This document shows positions 1 through 7,190 of a DNA stretch of 49,150 nt, piece after piece. The DNA comes from an uncultured Roseburia sp. (GTDB lineage Bacteria > Bacillota > Clostridia > Lachnospirales > Lachnospiraceae): contig CAJTYI010000010.1 in the NCBI GenBank assembly GCA_910584215.1, positions 1 through 49,150 of the forward strand, in the 5' to 3' direction. Both the position numbers and the translations under genes were made by a program. Positions within the stretch are counted from its first letter, which is position 1; each line of letters begins with the position of its first letter. The notes under the pieces were generated by a model, which saw only the letters and a list, made by a program, of their open reading frames with translations, searched no databases and was not told where the DNA came from.

Positions 1-687
1 CGCGACGTCAGCGGCGAGTCCGTGCAGCAGGGAATGTTAAAACTGCTCGAGGGCGCCGAGGTCGAGGTGCCTGTCGGGGCCAGCAGCAAAAATGCCATGG
101 TGCCGATGACGACGATCAACACCAAAAATATTCTCTTTATCTGCGGCGGTGCATTTCCCGAACTGTCGGAGATCATCAAGGAGCGTCTCAACAAACAATC
201 TTCGATCGGGTTTGGTGCGACCTTGAAGGACGAATACGATAAAGACGAGAACATTTTGTCTAAAGTCACGGTCGAGGACGTGCGCAAGTTTGGCATGATT
301 CCCGAGTTTTTGGGGCGTCTGCCGATCCTGTTTACGCTCGAGGCTCTGACGATCGACACGCTGGTTCAGATTTTAAAGGAGCCGAAGAATGCGATCGTCA
401 AGCAATATACCAAGCTGCTTGCCATGGATGAGGTAAAGCTGGTATTTGAAGATGAGGCGCTCTATGCGATCGCCAAGAAAGCGAAAGAAAAGAAAGTCGG
501 AGCCCGCGCGCTGCGGGCGGTGATTGAGGATTTGATGCTCGATATCATGTATGAGATTCCCAAGGACGACAACATCGGCATGGTGACGATCACCAAAGAT
601 TATGTCGAAAAGAAAGGCGGGCCGCTCATAGATCTGCGCGGAAGTTTTGGCATTGCGGCAGATCATTTGCAGCCGGCGCTTCCTTGA
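1..687 (+). CDS. clpX: ClpX-like AAA+ unfoldase, C-terminal part (5' end outside window)
   Basis: The frame is open from base 1, so this is the last ~228 codons of a longer gene. Seen: the sensor-1 segment NILFICGGAF, the arginine-finger region GMIPEFLGRLPI, and the sensor-2 helix GARALRAVIEDLM near the C-terminus, all in ClpX order. Known of the family: a hexameric ATPase in the cytoplasm that unfolds tagged proteins and feeds them to ClpP. Oddity: between the Walker B side and NILFICGG, standard ClpX has a GGRKHP (RKH) pore loop that contacts ssrA tags. Here that stretch reads EVPVGASSKNAMVP and has no RKH. It may therefore be a second, specialised ClpX paralogue rather than the housekeeping copy. 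A terminator follows at 741-785. Confidence 0.88.
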   Translation, partial: RDVSGESVQQGMLKLLEGAEVEVPVGASSKNAMVPMTTINTKNILFICGGAFPELSEIIKERLNKQSSIGFGATLKDEYDKDENILSKVTVEDVRKFGMIPEFLGRLPILFTLEALTIDTLVQILKEPKNAIVKQYTKLLAMDEVKLVFEDEALYAIAKKAKEKKVGARALRAVIEDLMLDIMYEIPKDDNIGMVTITKDYVEKKGGPLIDLRGSFGIAADHLQPALP

Positions 688-740
688 GCGTCATCCGGCC
701 AAACACAATATTTCGAGATTTTTCAGAATAGAACAGGCAG

Positions 741-785
741 CTCTCTCATTTATTAGTAAAGACAAAATAGATGAGAGAGTTTTTT
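741..785 (+). terminator. Rho-independent terminator after clpX
   Basis: CTCTCTCAT (741-749) pairs perfectly with ATGAGAGAG (771-779), followed directly by six T. The right arm also holds the GAGAGAG that could serve as ribosome site for the peptidase start at 786, so the hairpin could mask that site. Confidence 0.75.
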
Positions 786-1097
786 ATGGCAGATTGCAGA
801 GAAGAGGTGTACTCGGAGGAGTACTATGATTTTATTGTGCCGTTCGGTGTCCAGGAGGGGCCGTGGGAGCTGCAGGGGTGCGTGCAGCGCGTGTCGGAGG
901 ACTACGATATTTTTTTCTTCCCTCGGGCGGGATTAGCAGCGATTGACATTTCAAATTTTACCTATACGGGCATACCAAAGTTGTATGGCCTGCTTGATAC
1001 GGCGGCTTTGGAGGCATCGGGGATTATCCGGCTTCAGAATCAGCCGGTTTTGTCCCTGAAGGGAAGCGGGGTGCTGGTCGGTTTTATCGATACGGGG
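786..1097 (+). pseudogene. S8 (Csp-like subtilisin) peptidase, N-terminal half, interrupted
   Basis: Codes the ~104-residue N-terminal part of a clostridial S8 peptidase: a prodomain-like region (EEYYDFIVPFG), then the family's YTGIPKLYGLLDTAALEASGI block, then GVLVGFIDTG with the catalytic Asp. Homology stops exactly at the Gly of DTG (1095-1097). The frame continues 12 foreign codons to a stop at 1134-1136. The missing rest (IDYTNPLF onward, catalytic His and Ser) is found intact at 19006-20379 on the same strand. The two halves overlap by nothing but a run of G. The start at ATG 786 is preferred over ATG 771 because 771 lies inside the terminator stem. Related proteins include the Csp germination proteases, so a role in spore germination or coat processing is possible but inferred. 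Confidence 0.85.
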
Positions 1098-1116
1098 GAG
1101 TGTGTTATAATATTGC
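1080..1116 (+). other. Left junction of island (attL-like)
   Basis: Host half GGTTTTATCGATAC-GGGG joins island DNA beginning GAGTGTGTTATAATATTGC. The join lies in a run of five G inside the DTG codons of the S8 gene. The island-side arm ends in ATTGC, the mirror of the GCAAT found at the right junction (18986-18990). Confidence 0.6.
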
Positions 1117-1119
1117 AAA

Positions 1120-1227
1120 ATGCCCGAAGCGCTTGAAAGATCTAAGTTTGAGAACTTTGCCAAATTAGAACCTAAGAATACGGCAGCATGTTTGATGATG
1201 GAAGATTTACAAAAGCTGGAAGGGTAA
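1120..1227 (+). CDS. 35-codon ORF at island left end, unknown
   Basis: ATG at 1120 opens 35 codons (MPEALERSKFENFAKLEP... ending LQKLEG) before a TAA at 1225. The same frame has a stop at 1108-1110. Composition is protein-like (charged, amphipathic), with no ribosome site upstream. It could be the residual C-terminus of a gene lost from the island end. I do not recognise it. Confidence 0.2.
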   Translation: MPEALERSKFENFAKLEPKNTAACLMMEDLQKLEG

Positions 1228-1232
1228 AACGG

Positions 1233-1261
1233 TAGACTTTTGCGGCTCGATATAGTATAAT
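1233..1261 (+). promoter_or_regulatory. Putative sigma-A promoter for DUF342 gene
   Basis: TAGACT (1233-1238), 17-bp spacer, TATAAT (1256-1261), about 38 bp ahead of the ATG at 1299. The -35 is weak, the -10 perfect. Confidence 0.45.
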
Positions 1262-1298
1262 ATTAAAGATTATCGCGGAATTAGGAGGAAGGTTGTTT

Positions 1299-3366
1299 AT
1301 GAAAACTGGTGGAGCCCTGCCACGCAACTCGGAGTTTACATCAATGGAACACGCAGAATATATGACAGAACCGCCTCAGGAGATTCCTTTTGGAAAAGAG
1401 GAGGGACTGGACGTTTCCAAATTACAGCAATTCTGAGCTTAACCGGCTTCAGATGGAACAGATTCATATGGGACTGAAGGATAAAGTCGATATTTCTACT
1501 TACGCAGATCCTTCCTACAGTCATGAGACGATGAAACAGATTCGGCTTTCCATGTATTCTTCCAACGATCTCACCTCTTATCTGGACAGGGGATTTGTAG
1601 ATGATGAATTGGAACAGATTCGTCTCGCATTGGAGGACAATCTTCCGATCGATGCCTGGCTCACGGACGATATGTACATGCAGCAGATTTGTGAGATTAG
1701 AATGGGTTTGAGCGGCGGGGTTAAGGTTTCTGTATATGCCGACTCCAAATATAACTGGATGCAGATGCGGGAGATTCGCCTGGGTTTGGAGAAGAAGCTG
1801 AACGTTTCGCTGTATTCCAATTATCTGTTCAGTCACTGGCAGATGAAAGAAATACGCTTAGGGCTGGAAGCGGGATTGGATGTGAAGTCTTATGCCAAGC
1901 TGATTTATTCCGGCACAGATATGAAAGAGAAGCGCGAAAGCCTCTTAAAAGAGAACAAGAAAACTTATCTGACGCCTGACAAGCTGGGGATTAATCTTAC
2001 ATCGTACATGAAAAAAGAGTTTGAAATCTCGATGGAGGATGACGGCAATAAAGTTTATGCGTTTATCCCATGGATCGCCGGCAATGTGGTCACGGAGGAC
2101 GATATCTATGACGCGCTGAAAAAGAAAGGGATTGTAGCCGGAATTAAGCGTGAGGTTATCGCCGATATGATCGGGAAAAAGCGCATGAATGAAAAAATAT
2201 TGATTGCAGAGGGTGTACCTGCCAAGGATGGCAAGAACGGCTGGTATGAGTTTTTCGTGCGTCTCGACTTACCCCGTATCCCGGCGCCGCTTCCAGACGG
2301 AGGAGTGGATTACGTCAATATCGAAGCTTTTGAGATGGTGGAGGAGGGACAAAAAATTGCTCTCTACCATCCGGCACAAAAGGGCGTGGACGGGCATAAT
2401 GTCTTTGGCGAGATACTCCAGGCCAGCGAGGGGACCGAAAAGAAGCCGTTAAAGGGAAAGGGATTTGCCATCGACGCGGACGGGGTGACCTATCGCTCCA
2501 AATTAAGCGGAAAGTTTGAGTATCACAATGGTTTTATCATCATATCCAATATAATTATCGTGCACGAGGATGTGACGGCGGTCACGGGCAAGCTGGAGGT
2601 TGACGGTTCCGTCTATGTGATCGGCAGTGTCTATTCGGGGGGCTATATTTCGGCTACCGGCGATATTATCATTGAGCATAATGTCGAGGCGGGAAAGCTC
2701 ATTGCCGGGGGCAATGTCATGATCAAAAAGGGAAGCTGTTCTAAGAATGACTGCTTTATTGAGGCGAAAGGCGATGTCTCCGGCAGCTTTTTTGAAGCGG
2801 CCAATATCGACGCCGAAGGTGATATCCGGGCCAACTACATTATGAACAGTAATATCAATGCCATGGGCAAAGTGATCGTATCCGGGAGCAAGGGTCTGCT
2901 TCTCGGCGGTAAGGTCTGTGCGGTAAAGGGGGTAGATACCTATAATCTTGGCAACAGGTCCAGCATAAGAACACATCTCGAGGTGGGACAGAATGCCTTG
3001 TATCAGCGCAGGCAGGCGAGGTTTGCCCAGAAGAGAGAGCAGATTTTGGAAGAACTTAGAATGCTTGAGGGGCAGTGGAACAATATTTTGCAGGCGCTCC
3101 CGCCTGACAAGGAACAGGCAGAGGCGCTCATTAAGAAATTAAATGCGGCGATTGTCGCTAAGGACAACGAACTGGCTGATCTGGACGCCGAAGTTTCCAA
3201 ACTTGCCAGTTTAACCAATCAGGATATGAAGGCCGTGATCGTCAGAGGCAATGCGTACGAGGGAAGCTTGATTGTGATCAATACGGTAAAATATGTGTTG
3301 CCGTCGCATGTGAGCAGGGTTGTTTTTAAACTCAGAAATAAGAACGTAGTAATGGTGAAATTATAA
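1299..3366 (+). CDS. DUF342/FapA-like protein, apparent frameshift near the 5' end
   Basis: The long frame (1390-3366, 658 codons) has no ribosome site or ATG at its beginning. ATG 1299 has a good one (AGGAGG at 1284-1289) but its frame stops at TGA 1434-1436. Joining the two frames with a +1 shift near 1430 gives ...EEGLDVSKLQQ-SELNRLQMEQI..., which continues the N-terminal repeat pattern. I therefore infer a frameshift (mutation or sequencing error). N-terminal ~200 residues: about seven repeats of ~27 residues, each ending like QMxxIRxGLE. Then comes the DUF342 body, with a right-handed beta-helix of Gly-rich strands (residues ~330-500) and a coiled coil (RRQARFAQKREQILEELRML). FapA-type proteins bind polymers or act in flagellar/motility signalling, but exact function is unknown. 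An HD-GYP gene follows 21 bp downstream, probably co-transcribed. Confidence 0.75.
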
Positions 3367-3387
3367 TAAAAAGAGGGATAGCAGAAG

Positions 3388-4485
3388 ATGTTGCGTGATA
3401 CAATTTTGATACTGGAGCACGAAGAGGACAGCCGTAAAAAGCTGGTTGAAATATTCCAGGATAAATATAAGATTCTTCAAGTTACCACTGAAAAGGAAGG
3501 GATCGATATATTGAGACAGCATGCGTCAAAGCTTGCGGTCATTTTGGTCAATCTCATGATACCGGCTAAAAATAACTTTCAGGTGTTAAAGCGCCTGAGT
3601 GAAAGAAACTTTTTAGACCAGATTCCATTTATTATGCTGACCGGTGAGCAGACGGCAGAATACGAGAAAGTGGGTTATAAGTATGGCATCGTAAGCTACA
3701 TCAGAAAGCCGATTCATCCAGATGCAGTGCGTCTGCTCGTGGAAAACGTCATCGAAGTGTTTCAAAATAAAGTGCAGCTTGAGCTTACCGTAAAAAATCA
3801 AAATGAAAAGCTGCGGAAACAAAATGCCATGTTAAAGCTGATGGCGGATAAGCAAAAGCACATGAAAGAAGTGCTGATTGAGTCTTTGAGCAATATTGTA
3901 GAGTTCCGAAATCTCGAATCGGAGCAGCATGTAAAGAGAATTCGTGAATTTACCATTTGTCTGGGCAAAAGTGTCAAAAAGCTCTATCCCGAGTATCAAC
4001 TGACGGAGGAAAAGATCGAGACGATCGGCTGGGCGTCTTCCCTCCACGATATCGGTAAGATCGTGATACCGGACAGTATCATCTTAAAGGCTGGCAAATT
4101 GACGAATGATGAGTATGAAGTCATTAAATCACACACGACCAAAGGGGCGGAGATCATCGAGAAAGTAATTCGCCTGGACAACGAAGAATTTTGTACCTAT
4201 GCTTATGATATCGCCAGGCATCATCATGAAAAATATGACGGCAACGGTTATCCCGACGGCCTTAGGGGAGAGGCGATCAGCATAGCGGCACAGATCGTCT
4301 CCCTGGTGGATGTATATGACGCGCTCACCTCTAAAAGAGTTTATAAGGCAGCTTATGACACTGAAAAAGCGTTCGAGATGATTATAAACGGACAGAGCGG
4401 CGTCTTTTCTCCCAAGCTGTTAAAAGCGTTTACGGAGGCAAGGCAGGAGTTTGAGGCCATTGTAAAAAAATATTGCGACGAATAG
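3388..4485 (+). CDS. Receiver/HD-GYP domain protein, putative c-di-GMP phosphodiesterase
   Basis: Residues 1-125 form a CheY-like receiver, 130-165 a coiled linker, and 165-365 an HD-GYP domain. Seen: HDIGK (metal ligands), RHHHEKYDGNGYPDGL (HHE plus GYP motif), VDVYDALTSKRVYK. Known: HD-GYP enzymes hydrolyse cyclic di-GMP in the cytoplasm. Oddity: the receiver's phospho-acceptor position carries Asn (LVNLMIP, residue 55) instead of Asp, while the conserved Lys (RKP) remains. Phosphorylation control is therefore probably lost or replaced by another input. It sits 21 bp after the DUF342 gene, a pairing that suggests a shared surface or motility role. A strong hairpin follows. Confidence 0.88.
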   Translation: MLRDTILILEHEEDSRKKLVEIFQDKYKILQVTTEKEGIDILRQHASKLAVILVNLMIPAKNNFQVLKRLSERNFLDQIPFIMLTGEQTAEYEKVGYKYGIVSYIRKPIHPDAVRLLVENVIEVFQNKVQLELTVKNQNEKLRKQNAMLKLMADKQKHMKEVLIESLSNIVEFRNLESEQHVKRIREFTICLGKSVKKLYPEYQLTEEKIETIGWASSLHDIGKIVIPDSIILKAGKLTNDEYEVIKSHTTKGAEIIEKVIRLDNEEFCTYAYDIARHHHEKYDGNGYPDGLRGEAISIAAQIVSLVDVYDALTSKRVYKAAYDTEKAFEMIINGQSGVFSPKLLKAFTEARQEFEAIVKKYCDE

Positions 4486-4500
4486 AGTGCGCTGCGGCGA

Positions 4501-4536
4501 AGGGCTCCCGACATGTTTTGATGTGCCGGGAGCCCT
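4501..4536. terminator. Hairpin between convergent HD-GYP and PPTase genes
   Basis: AGGGCTCCCG (4501-4510) pairs with CGGGAGCCCT (4527-4536). There is no clear T run on either side, so termination is inferred from stem strength and position between convergent genes. Confidence 0.6.
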
Positions 4537-4558
4537 TGTCATTGTTTCAGGGAACCGA

Positions 4559-5209
4559 TCATGCCTGCTCAGGATTTATATATACTATGTGCTCTGCAAA
4601 TCTATTCTCCAGCGCACATACGGATAGTTTGTATCCGGGGACGGGGTATTCCCGGATGTGGCAGGGAAGTATCTCTCCGTCCCGCCGTACCCGCACCTCT
4701 TCCTGGCCTATGAGAATCTCAAAACTGTTCAGGGGAAGGCGTAAGCCTTCCCCGGTCATCTTAAGATAGCTCTCCTTGAGTGTCCAGAGACGGAAAAACA
4801 GTTCGTCGCGCCGTTTCGTTTCACACCTGTGTAGAAGGTCTGTCTCTCCGGGATGAAAAAAATGATCGGCCATTTTATCCGGTTCTTTGTCTATTTTTTC
4901 GACGTCGCAGCCGACCGGCTGTTTCCCTACGGCGCAGACCGCCATGCGGACCGAGTGGGAGAGGTTAAAATAGATGCCCTCTACCTGGGGCTTGCCTTCG
5001 GGGCCAAGCGTGATATCCTCCGGGCGGGCCCCGTATCGGGGCAGGGCTTCCGCGAGCAATATACCGGCCCCAAGACTTCTCCTGCGGTCATCTGCCTGCA
5101 TATATTTCATGGTCTGGATTTTGCGTCCGCCGTGCAGATAACGGAGCATACGCGGCTCCTCTTTTGGGTCCGGCAGACTTTGGATGTCTATGGCATATAA
5201 ATGTATCAT
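4559..5209 (-). CDS. 4'-phosphopantetheinyl transferase, Sfp type
   Basis: Transfers phosphopantetheine from CoA to the carrier-domain serine, which the NRPS at 8954 needs at its three T domains. Seen in order: GPEGKPQVEGIYFNLSHS (substrate loop), VGCDVEKID (Mg-binding Asp/Glu), and WTLKESYLKMTGEGL (catalytic KES). Length of ~216 residues is normal for the Sfp family. The start is placed at ATG 5209-5207 (MIHLYAIDI) because AGGA lies 4-8 bases upstream. An upstream in-frame ATG at 5236 lacks a site. It is transcribed opposite to the NRPS operon but lies within the same island, so it is most likely the dedicated activator, though it may also serve other carrier proteins. Confidence 0.92.
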   Translation of the reverse strand: MIHLYAIDIQSLPDPKEEPRMLRYLHGGRKIQTMKYMQADDRRRSLGAGILLAEALPRYGARPEDITLGPEGKPQVEGIYFNLSHSVRMAVCAVGKQPVGCDVEKIDKEPDKMADHFFHPGETDLLHRCETKRRDELFFRLWTLKESYLKMTGEGLRLPLNSFEILIGQEEVRVRRDGEILPCHIREYPVPGYKLSVCALENRFAEHIVYINPEQA

Positions 5210-5478
5210 CTTTTCCTCACAATCCTGTTTTATCAACGCGCATGTATGCGCCGCAACAGTTGTCTGTCAGTGTCATAATAAGCAGAAAGATTGCTTCTGT
5301 CAATATTTGTGCCAAAATATGCGCTGCGGTATCCTGGAAAGTGGTTCTGTGTGGAGCAAAAGCTTGCGACGTCGTACAAAGAGCTTGCTCGTATGAAAAG
5401 ATACGGCGTTACATGCAAGAAAGTCATAGGACAGGAGGTATCCCGCATAAAATAACGAAAAAAGAGAGCGGCGTTTCG

Positions 5479-5742
5479 ATGATGGAGGAACAGTTGGCCC
5501 GATTGCAGAAGATTCCGGTCACGGAGCTTTTGCGGGAAGACTTGACAAATATGGAGGAGATTGCGATTGACCCGTCGAGAAGTCCCAGGCAGCGGGTGCA
5601 GTCATTTTTAGAACAGGTGAAAAATCCTTTTGCGCAGAATGTAGGGGAGTATATTTTGCAGATTGGTTATATGGAGGGCGCCAAAGATACATTGGAGGAG
5701 CGCATGGTTACGCTTGCCAGAAAACAGGCTGAGATTTTATGA
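5479..5742 (+). CDS. DUF6870-like small protein
   Basis: 87 residues from the ATG-ATG pair at 5479. The C-terminal half (RQRVQSFLEQVKNPF, GEYILQIGYMEG, DTLEERMVTLARK) has the layout of DUF6870 proteins: an acidic helix, a KNPY/F turn, a beta strand and a TLEDRL helix. These are small Firmicute proteins that I associate with integrative elements, with no established function. The frame is open upstream to 5164 but that part reads like non-coding DNA. An AGGAGG at 5433-5438 is too far from this start and no good site lies close by, so the start is uncertain. A terminator follows at 5821. Confidence 0.6.
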   Translation: MMEEQLARLQKIPVTELLREDLTNMEEIAIDPSRSPRQRVQSFLEQVKNPFAQNVGEYILQIGYMEGAKDTLEERMVTLARKQAEIL

Positions 5743-5820
5743 GCTGTCCAAAATAAATAGTCATGTGGGGAAACAGAAGGGATTAGGAAGACTACAATAA
5801 AATAACAGAGTGATAGATGA

Positions 5821-5858
5821 AAGCATCTAAGCCTTACATTGGGTTTGGGTGCTTTTTT
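5821..5858 (+). terminator. Terminator after DUF6870-like gene
   Basis: AAGCATCTAAGCC pairs (with G-U) to GGGTTTGGGTGCTT, followed by TTTTTT. It ends the DUF6870 unit before the NRPS operon promoter. The rest of 5743-6027 is AT-rich and shows no gene. Confidence 0.7.
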
Positions 5859-5966
5859 CATGTAAAAGGAGAGGAGAGGCAAACTGAAATATATTGTCGG
5901 TTCGGCAGATTCCACATAAAAAAGTGCAATCTATTCCCTAAAAAGGGCCTTTTAATCCCACACGGG

Positions 5967-5994
5967 TTGCTGTCCTCTGTGCATTTGATATAAT
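5967..5994 (+). promoter_or_regulatory. Putative promoter of the acyltransferase-MATE-NRPS-STAS operon
   Basis: TTGCTG (5967-5972), 16-bp spacer, TATAAT (5989-5994), 33 bp before the first ATG. It is the only convincing promoter before the 12.6-kb run of same-strand genes. Confidence 0.55.
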
Positions 5995-6027
5995 TTTTTA
6001 ATAATGTGTTTTTTGAGAGGATAAAAA

Positions 6028-7146
6028 ATGAACGCAATATTTTCACATGAAGAGACAAACACCAAGAGACAGAGGGAGTTTGATTACCTGAAAGGGATTT
6101 TTATGCTGTTTATTTACCTAATCCATGCCTTTCAGGCAACCATGTCCACGGAAGATTCCATAACCCAGTGGATTTTTATGTTTGCAACGATGTCTGGCGC
6201 AGCTATTTTTATTTTCGTAATGGGAATTGGAACTGTTTACAGCAGGAATGCAACGCCGGTGGGAATGGCAAAGAGCGGTGTTCGCATGGTGGTTTATCAG
6301 TATCTGAATAACCTTGTCTATATAATCGCTCTGCTAATCCCCTATCCTTTCGTTTCCGGAAATCTGACGGGAACCGGGAGGGATAATTTCGAATATTTGA
6401 CAGAGGTATACATGCAATACATCAATATCTTTTTTATTACCGGAATTATTTATCTTGTATTGGCATTGCTAAAGAAGCTGAATATGAACATTGCAGGGTA
6501 TGTGATCATCGGTGCGGTCGTGAGTATCATTGCGCCATTCCTTTATGGAAAACCGGTAGATGTGCCAGTGCTTGGGTATATTATGAAACTATTGATTGGA
6601 GAGGCAGAGTTTGTTTCCTTTACGCCGCTCTATTTTCTGTCCTATGCGATGTTTGGAGTTGCCTTTGGCAAAATCCTGCGGCATGTGAAGGATAAAATCA
6701 AATTTTACGGCATGCTGGCTGTTCCCAGCATCGTGGTCATTCTTGTATGGTGGGTACTGATAATCAGAAAATACGGTTCGGATATACCCCAAATGTATGT
6801 TGCGTTAATTGAGGCGTATTCACAGCCGAACCCTTGGCACGTGGCGGCAAGTATGGCGCACATATTTATTTTGGCTATAGTATTTTTCTTTATTGAAAGA
6901 ATCGGCAGAAAGGATGGCAAACTGCGTGAGCCAAAGAATCCTGTTGCAAGGCAGATTCTATATTATAGCGAACATATATCAAAATATTATGCCCTGCATA
7001 TCATTGTATATTTTGTTGCTCTCGGAATCAATGGTTATGAGTGTTTTCAAAGTTATCAATGCTGGCTTCTTGCATTGCTTTCCATGCTGGTGACAGAGAT
7101 TATGGTAAGAGGATACAATATGCTGCAGGCAAAGGCCGCGGCATGA
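6028..7146 (+). CDS. Membrane acyltransferase-like protein (acyltransferase-3 type)
   Basis: 372 residues with about ten hydrophobic segments. The first helix has the family signature FDYLKGIFMLFIYLIHAF (Asp-x-Leu-Lys-Gly, then His), as in acyltransferase-3/heparan-N-acetyltransferase-like membrane proteins that move acyl groups across or onto surface substrates. It is first gene of the NRPS operon: GAGAGGA precedes ATG 6028, and the next gene begins 44 bp after its stop. By context it may acylate the peptide product or a surface target, but no substrate can be read from the sequence. Codon usage is AT-rich like the rest of the operon. Confidence 0.7.
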   Translation: MNAIFSHEETNTKRQREFDYLKGIFMLFIYLIHAFQATMSTEDSITQWIFMFATMSGAAIFIFVMGIGTVYSRNATPVGMAKSGVRMVVYQYLNNLVYIIALLIPYPFVSGNLTGTGRDNFEYLTEVYMQYINIFFITGIIYLVLALLKKLNMNIAGYVIIGAVVSIIAPFLYGKPVDVPVLGYIMKLLIGEAEFVSFTPLYFLSYAMFGVAFGKILRHVKDKIKFYGMLAVPSIVVILVWWVLIIRKYGSDIPQMYVALIEAYSQPNPWHVAASMAHIFILAIVFFFIERIGRKDGKLREPKNPVARQILYYSEHISKYYALHIIVYFVALGINGYECFQSYQCWLLALLSMLVTEIMVRGYNMLQAKAAA

Positions 7147-7190
7147 CAAATATATTTGTGCAGGCAAACGTGTGGTAGGAGGATATGGAG

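Noticed and set aside
951..1163. Minus-strand frames across the left junction as a residual integrase
   Set aside because: No recombinase motif (serine nucleophile region or Arg-His-Tyr pattern) could be seen.
1420..1440. Programmed +1 frameshift in the DUF342 gene (TTC TGA, as at prfB)
   Set aside because: TTC to TCT slippage would mismatch the Phe tRNA and no internal Shine-Dalgarno stimulates it. A mutation or read error is simpler.
5351..5455. 34-codon frame VEQKLATSYKELARMKRYG... before the DUF6870 gene
   Set aside because: Protein-like composition but no ribosome site, no recognised family, and overlap with another open frame; not enough to call a gene.
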